Origin: Symsagittifera roscoffensis
Lineage: Eukaryota > Xenacoelomorpha > Acoela > Convolutidae
Assembly (NCBI RefSeq): GCF_963678635.1
Contig: NC_087066.1
Coordinates: forward strand, 68,397,477 to 68,461,476
DNA length: 64,000 nucleotides
Direction of reading: 5' to 3'
Below, piece after piece: positions 56,301 through 64,000 of this stretch (position 1 is the first letter of the stretch; the number at the start of each line of letters is the position of its first letter). A program made the position numbers and the translations under genes. The notes below the pieces were generated by a model, which did no database searches, was not told the DNA's origin, and was given only the letters and a program-made list of their open reading frames with translations.

Positions 56301-59300
56301 GCTCGCGCAAAAATACCACACTAAGGTTTCTCGCTGCAATAAACTACGGAAACTATCTCTTCTCCTAGCTGATGCAAATGTTGAATGACGTAATCGAGCT
56401 AGCGCAAAAATACCACACTAAGGTTTCTCGCTGCAATAAACTACGGAAACTATCTCTTCTCCTGGCTGATGCAAATGTTAAAAGACGTAATCGAGCTCGC
56501 GCAAAAATACCACACTAAGGTTTCTCGCTGCAATAAACTACGGAAACTATCTCTTCTCCTAGCTGATGCAAATGTTGAAAGACGTAATCGAGCTCGCGCA
56601 AAAATACCACACTAAGGTTTCTCGCTGCAATAAACTACGGAAACTATCTCTTCTCCTAGCTGATGCAAATGTTGAATGACGTAATCGAGCTAGCGCAAAA
56701 ATACCACACTAAGGTTTCTCACCGCAATAAACTACGGAAACTATCTCTTCTCCTAGCTGATGCAAATGTTGAATGACGTAATCGAGCTCGCGCAAAAATA
56801 CCACACTAAGGTTTCTCACCGCAATAAACTACGGAAACTATCTCTTCTCCTAGCTGATGCAAATGTTGAAAGACGTAATCGAGCTCGCGCAAAAATACCA
56901 CACTAGGGTTTCCCGCTGCAATAAACTACAGAAACTATCTCTTCTCCTAGCTGATGCAAATGTTGAATGACGTAATCGAGCTCGCGCAAAAATACCACAC
57001 TAAGGTTTCTCACCGCAATAAACTACGGAAACTATCTCTTCTCCTAGCTGATGCAAATGTTGAAAGACGTAATTGAGCTCGCGCAAAAATACCACACTAA
57101 GGTTTCTCGCTGCAATAAACTACGGAAACTATCTCTTCTCCTGGCTGATGCAAATGTTAAAAGACGTAATCGAGCTCGCGCAAAAATACCACACTAAGGT
57201 TTCTCACCGCAATAAACTACGGAAACTATCTCTTCTCCTAGCTGATGCAAATGTTGAATGACGTAATCGAGCTAGCGCAAAAATACCACACTAAGGTTTC
57301 TCACCGCAATAAACTACGGAAACTATCTCTTCTCCTAGCTGATGCAAATGTTGAATGACGTAATCGAGCTCGCGCAAAAATACCACACTAAGGTTTCTCA
57401 CCGCAATAAACTACGGAAACTATCTCTTCTCCTAGCTGATGCAAATGTTGAAAGACGTAATCGAGCTCGCGCAAAAATACCACACTAAGGTTTCTCGCTG
57501 CAATAAACTACGGAAACTATCTCTTCTCCTAGCTGATGCAAATGTTGAATGACGTAATCGAGCTAGCGCAAAAATACCACACTAAGGTTTCTCACCGCAA
57601 TAAACTACGGAAACTATCTCTTCTTCTAGCTGATGCAAATATTGAAAGACGTAATCGAGCTCGCGCAAAAATACCACACTAAGGTTTCTCAGCGCAATAA
57701 ACTACGGAAACTATCTCTTCTCCTAGCTGATGCAAATATTGAAAGACGTAATCGAGCTCGCGCAAAAATACCACACTAAGGTTTCTCACCGCAATAAACT
57801 ACGGAAACTATCTCTTCTCCTAGCTGATGCAAATGTTGAAAGACGTAATCGAGCTCGCGCAAAAATACCACACTAAGGTTTCTCGCTGCAATAAACTACG
57901 GAAACTATCTCTTCTCCTAGCTGATGCAAATGTTGAATGACGTAATCGAGCTAGCGCAAAAATACCACACTAAGGTTTCTCACCGCAATAAACTACGGAA
58001 ACTATCTCTTCTTCTAGCTGATGCAAATATTGAAAGACGTAATCGAGCTCGCGCAAAAATACCACACTAAGGTTTCTCGCCGCAATAAACTACGGAAACT
58101 ATCTATTCTCCTAGCTGAGGCAAATGTTGAAAGACGTAATCGAGCTCGCGCAAAAATACCACACTAAGGTTTCTCGCTGCGATAAACTACGGAAACTATC
58201 TCTTCTCCTAGCTGATGCAAATGTTGAAAGACGTAATCGAGCTCGCGCAAAAATACCACACTAAGGTTTCTCGCCGCAATAAACTACGGAAACTATCTCT
58301 TCTTCTAGCTGATGCAAATGTTGAAAGACGTAATCGAGCTCGCGCAAAAATACCACACTAAGGTTTCTCGCCGCAATAAACTACGGAAACTATATCTTCT
58401 AGCTGATGCAAATGTTGAAAGACGTAATCGAGCTCGCGCAAAATACCACACTAAGGTTTCTCACCGCAATAAACTACGGAAACTATCTCTTCTCTAGCTG
58501 ATGCAAATGTTGAAAGACGTAATCGAGCTCGCGCAAAAATACCACACTAAGGTTTCTCGCCGCAATAAACTACGGAAACTATCTCTTCTCCTAGCTGATG
58601 CAAATGTTGAAAGACGTAATCGAGCTCGCGCAAAAATACCACACAAAGGTTTCTCACCGCAAAAAACTACGGAAACAATCTCTTCTCCTAGATGATGCAA
58701 ATGTTGAAAGACGTAATCGAGCTCGCGCAAAAATACCACACTAAGGTTTCTCACCGCAATAAACTACGGAAACTATCTCTTCTCCTAGCTGATGCAAATG
58801 TTGAAAGACGTAATCGAGCTCGCGCAAAAACACCACACTAAGGTTTCTCACCGCAATAAACTACGGAAACTATCTCTTCTCCTAGCTGATACAAATGTTG
58901 AAAAACGTAATCGAGCTCGCACAAAAATACCACATTAAGGTTTCTCATCGCAATAAACTACGGAAACTATCTCTTCTCCGAGCTGATCCAAATGTTGAAA
59001 GACGTGATCGAGCTCGCGCAAAAATACCACACTAAGGTTTCTCGCCGCAATAAACTACGGAAACTATCTCTTCTCCTAGCTGATGCAAATGTTGAAGACG
59101 TAATGGAGCTCGCGCAAAAATACCACACTAAGGTTTCTCACCGCAAAAACCACGGAAACTATCTCTTCTCTAGCTGATGCAAATGTTGAAAGACGTAATC
59201 GAGCTCGCGCAAAAAGACCACACTAAGTTTTCTCACCGCAATAAACTACGGAAACTATCTCTTCTCCTAGATGATGCAAATGTTGAAAGACGTAATCGAG

Positions 59301-62300
59301 CTCGCGCAAAAATACCACACTAAGGTTTCTCACCGCAATAAACTACGGAAACTATCTCTTCTCCTAGCTGATGCAAATGTTGAAAGACGTAATCGAGCTC
59401 GCGCAAAAACACCACACTAAGGTTTCTCACCGCAATAAACTACGGAAACTATCTCTTCTCCTAGCTGATACAAATGTTGAAAAACGTAATCGAGCTCGCA
59501 CAAAAATACCACATTAAGGTTTCTCATCGCAATAAACTACGGAAACTATCTCTTCTCCGAGCTGATCCAAATGTTGAAAGACGTAATCGAGCTCGCGCAA
59601 AAATACCACACTAAGGTTTCTCGCCGCAATAAACTACGGAAACTATCTCTTCTCCTAGCTGATGCAAATGTTGAAAGACGTAATGGAGCTCGCGCAAAAA
59701 TACCACACTAAGGTTTCTCACCGCAAAAAACTACGGAAACTATCTCTTCTCTAGCTGATGCAAATGTTGAAAGACGTAATCGAGATCGCGCAAAAATACC
59801 ACACTAAGGTTTCTCACCGCAATAAACTACGGAAACTATCTCTTCTCCTAGCTGATGCAAATGTTGAAAGACGTAATCGAGCTCGCGCAAAAACACCACA
59901 CTAAGGTTTCTCACCGCAATAAACTACGGAAACTATCTCTTCTCCTAGCTGATGCAAATGTTGAAAGACGTAATCGAGCTCGCGCAAAAATACCACACTA
60001 AGGTTTCTCGCCGCAATAGACTACGGAAACTATCTCTTCTCATAGCTGATGCAAATGTTGAAAGACGTAATCGAGCTCGCGCAAAAAGACCACACTAAGG
60101 TTTCTCACCGCAATAAACTACGGAAACTATCTCTTCTCTTGCTGATGCAAATGTTGAAAAACGTAATCGAGCTCGCGCAAAAATACCACACGAAGGTTTC
60201 TCACCGCAATAAACTACGGAAACTATCTCTTCTCCTAGCTGATGCAAATGTTGAAAAACTTAATCGAGCTCGCGCAAAAATACCACTCTAAGGTTTCTCA
60301 CCGCAATAAACTACGGGAACTATCTCTTCTCCTAGCTGATGCAAATGTTGAAAGACGTAATCGAGCTCGCGCAAAAATACCACACTAAGGTTTCTCACCG
60401 CAATAAACTACGGAAACTATCTCTTCTCCTAGCTGATGCAAATGTTGAAAGACGTAATTGAGCTCGCGCAAAAATACCACACTAAGGTTTCTCATCGCAA
60501 TAAACAACGGAAACTATCTCTTCTCCTAGCTGATGCAAATGTTGAAAGACGTAATCGAGGTCGCGCAAAAATACCACACTAAGGTTTCTCACCGCAATAA
60601 ACTACGGAAACTATCTCTTCTCCTAGCTGATGCAAATGTTGAAAGACGTAATCGAGCTCGCGCAAAAATACCACACTAAGGTTTCTCACCGCAATAAACT
60701 ACGGAAACTATCTCTTCTCCTAGCTGATGCAAATGTTGAAAGACGTAATCGAGCTCGCGCAAAAGTACCACACTAAGGTTTCTCACCGCAATAAACTACG
60801 GAAACTATCTCTTCTCTAGCTGATGCAAATGTTGAAAGACGTAATCGAGCTCGCGCATAAATACCACACTAAGGTTTCTCACCGCAATAAATTCGGAAAC
60901 TATCTCTTCTCCTAGCTGATGCAAATGTTGAAAGACGTAATCAAGCTCGCGCAAAAATACCACACTAAGGTTTCTCACCGCAATAAACTACGGAAACTAT
61001 CTCTTCTCCTAGCTGATGCAAATGTTGAAAGACGTAATCGAGCTCGCGCAAAAATACCACACTAAGGTTTCTCACCGCAATAAACTACGGAAACTATCTC
61101 TTCTCTAGCTGATGCGAATGTTGAAAGACGTAATCGAGCTCGCGCAAAAATACCACACTAAGGTTTCTCACCGGAATAAACTACGGAATCTATCTCTTCT
61201 CCTAGCTGATGCAAATGTTGAAAGACGTAATCGAGCTCGCGCAAAAATACCACAGTAAGGTTTCTCACCGCAATAAACTACGGAAACTATCACTTCTCCT
61301 AGCTGATGCAAATGTTGAAAGACGTAATCGAGCTCGCGCAAAAATACCACACTAAGGTTTCTCACCGCAATAAACTACGGAAACTATCTCTTCTCTAGCT
61401 GATGCAAATGTTGAAAGACGTAATCGAGCTCGCGCATAAATACCACACTAAGGTTTCTCACCGCAATAAATTCGGAAACTATCTCTTCTCCTAGCTGATG
61501 CAAATGTTGAAAGACGTAATTGAGCTCGCGCAAAAATACCACACTAAGGTTTCTCATCGCAATAAACAACGGAAACTATCTCTTCTCCTAGCTGATGCAA
61601 ATGTTGAAAGACGTAATCGAGGTCGCGCAAAAATACCACACTAAGGTTTCTCACCGGAATAAACTACGGAATCTATCTCTTCTCCTAGCTGATGCAAATG
61701 TTGAAAGACGTAATCGAGCTCGCGCAAAAATACCACAGTAAGGTTTCTCACCGCAATAAACTACGGAAACTATCACTTCTCCTAGCTGATGCAAATATTG
61801 AAAGACGTAATCGAGCTCGCGCAAAAATACCACACTAAGGTTTCTCACCGCAATAAACTACGGAAACTATCTCTTCTCTAGCTGATGCAAATGTTGAAAG
61901 ACGTAATTGAGCTCGCGCAAAAATACCACACTAAGGTTTCTCATCGCAATAAACAACGGAAACTATCTCTTCTCCTAGCTGATGCAAATGTTGAAAGACG
62001 TAATCGAGGTCGCGCAAAAATACCACACTAAGGTTTCTCACCGGAATAAACTACGGAATCTATCTCTTCTCCTAGCTGATGCAAATGTTGAAAGACGTAA
62101 TCGAGCTCGCGCAAAAGTACCACAGTAAGGTTTCTCACCGCAATAAACTACGGAAACTATCACTTCTCCTAGCTGATGCAAATGTTGAAAGACGTAATCG
62201 AGCTCGCGCAAAAATACCACACTAAGGTTTCTCACCGCAATAAACTACGGAAACTATCTCTTCTCTAGCTGATGCAAATGTTGAAAGACGTAATCGAGCT

Positions 62301-64000
62301 CGCGCATAAATACCACACTAAGGTTTCTCACCGCAATAAATTCGGAAACTATCTCTTCTCCTAGCTGATGCAAATGTTGAAAGACGTAATCAAGCTCGCG
62401 CAAAAATACCACACTAAGGTTTCTCACCGCAATAAACTACGGAAACTATCTCTTCTCCTAGCTGATGCAAATGTTGAAAGACGTAATCGAGCTCGCGCAA
62501 AAATACCACACTAAGGTTTCTCACCGCAATAAACTACGGAAACTATCTCTTCTCTAGCTGATGCGAATGTTGAAAGACGTAATCGAGCTCGCGCAAAAAT
62601 ACCACACTAAGGTTTCTCACCGGAATAAACTACGGAATCTATCTCTTCTCCTAGCTGATGCAAATGTTGAAAGACGTAATCGAGCTCGCGCAAAAATACC
62701 ACAGTAAGGTTTCTCACCGCAATAAACTACGGAAACTATCACTTCTCCTAGCTGATGCAAATGTTGAAAGACGTAATCGAGCTCGCGCAAAAATACCACA
62801 CTAAGGTTTCTCACCGCAATAAACTACGGAAACTATCTCTTCTCCTAGCTGATGCAAATGTTCAAAGACGTAATCGAGCTCGCGCAAAAATACCACAGTA
62901 AGGTTTCTCACCGCAATAAACTACGGAAACTATCACTTCTCCTAGCTGATGCAAATGTTGAAAGACGTAATCGAGCTCGCGCAAAAATACCACATTAAGG
63001 TTTCTCACCGCAATAAACTACGGAAACTATCTCTTCTCCTAGCTGATGCAAATGTTCAAAGACGTAATCGAGCTCGCGCAAAAATACCACACTAAGGTTT
63101 CTCACCGCAATAAACTACGGAAACTATCTCTTCTCCTAGCTGATGCAAATGTTGAAAGACGTAATCGAGCTCGCGCAAAAATACCACACTAAGGTTTCTC
63201 ACCGCAATAAACTACGGAAACTATCTCTTCTCTAGCTGATGCAAATGTTGAAAAACGTAATCGAGCTCGCGCAAAAATACCACACCAAGGTTTCTCACCG
63301 CAATAAACTACGGAATCTATCTCTTCTCCTAGCTGATGCAAATGTTGAAAGACGTAATCGAGCTCGCGCAAAAATACCACACTAAGGTTTCTCACCGCAA
63401 TAAACTACGGAAACTATCTCCTCTCCTAGCTGATGCAAATGTTGAAAGAGGTAATCGAGCTCGCGCAAAAATACCACACTAAGGTTTCTCACCGCAATAA
63501 ACTACGGAAACTATCTCTTCTCCTAGCTGATGCAAATGTTGAAAGACGTAATCGAGCTCGCGCAAAAATACCACACTAAGGTTTCTCACCGCAATAAACT
63601 ACGGAAACTATCTCTTCTCCTAGCTGATGCAAATGTTGAAAGACGTAATCGAGCTCGCGCAAAAATACCACACTAAGGTTTCTCACTGCAATAAACTACG
63701 GAAACTATCTCTTCTCCTAGCTGATGCAAATGTTGAAAGACGTAATCGAGCTCGCGCAAAAATACCACACTAAGGTTTCTCACCGCTACAAAACTACGGA
63801 AACTATCTCTTCTCCTAGCTGATGCAAATGTTGAAAGACGTAATCGAGCTCGCGCAAAAATACCACACCAAGGTTTCTCACCGCAATAAACTACGGAAAC
63901 TATCTCTTCTCCTAGCTGATGCAAATGTTGAAAGACGTAATCGAGCTCGCGCAAAAATACCACACTAAGGTTTCTCACTGCAATAAACTACGGAAACTAT
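44309..64000. repeat. 97-bp satellite array, about 200 copies, runs off the window
   Basis: Tandem 97-bp unit beginning TTTCTCACCGCAATAAACTA and ending AATACCACACTAAGG, with occasional 96-bp units (loss of one C in CTCTTCTCCTAGC, or one A in GCGCAAAAATACC). Variants are zoned: CATCGC and GACCTCGC forms dominate 44.9-47 kb, CTCGCTGC and TTGAATGACG forms 48-58 kb, and CACCGGAATAAAC, AAATTCGG and GCGCATAAATA forms 60.8-62.7 kb. The many 60-100-codon ORFs on both strands are by-products, since 97 is not a multiple of three. Nearly every unit contains ATGCAAAT. Confidence 0.97.

Noticed and set aside
44408-63978. Dozens of 60-100-codon ORFs in the 97-bp array
   Set aside because: Same sequence in rotating frames of a 97-bp unit on both strands; by-products of the satellite.
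44309-64000. CRISPR-like array
   Set aside because: Units are contiguous 97-mers with no unique spacers, in an animal genome.

Overview
The window is animal nuclear DNA: AT-rich, with intron-containing genes that encode metazoan proteins (SLC35B3-type sulfonucleotide carrier, MRG15 chromatin protein, NNMT/PNMT-type methyltransferase), a LINE, a Polinton/Maverick and two satellite arrays. I read it as an invertebrate genome. I cannot name the species. The long intact satellite arrays suggest a long-read assembly.

Layout. 1-1016: non-coding, with one copy of a dispersed repeat. 1017-2290: two-exon SLC35B3-like gene, apparently intact. 3179-8508: about 37 tandem copies of a 144-bp unit, ending only ~170 bp before the MRG15 start codon. 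8676-20837: MRG15-like gene, three coding exons giving 427 aa; its 8-kb second intron holds a degraded antisense LINE whose middle 1.02 kb is tandemly triplicated, plus a MITE-like hairpin. 20838-25002: gene-poor. 25003-26453: a broken methyltransferase gene.

26694-43580: a complete 16.9-kb Polinton/Maverick with ~200-bp terminal inverted repeats and a perfect 6-bp target duplication (ACTTTC at 26688-26693 and 43581-43586). It carries protein-primed DNA polymerase B on the minus strand and, on the plus strand, the packaging ATPase, integrase, minor capsid protein, small basic protein, major capsid protein and adenovirus-type protease. It also has accessory genes of uncertain role: a PC4-like protein, a DEDD-exonuclease-like protein, several small membrane proteins and two unassigned ORFs. 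Nearly every core gene is broken by frameshifts (mostly in A/T homopolymers) or nonsense codons. The integrase stop sits where the catalytic glutamate is expected. The gene set is that of a self-synthesising, capsid-encoding element, but this copy looks dead.

44309-64000: about 200 copies of a 97-bp satellite, running off the window, with clear higher-order periodicity (8 units, 776 bp). Each typical unit carries the octamer ATGCAAAT.

The most interesting material is the accessory gene content of the Polinton, the internally triplicated LINE, and the two satellites with their higher-order structure.
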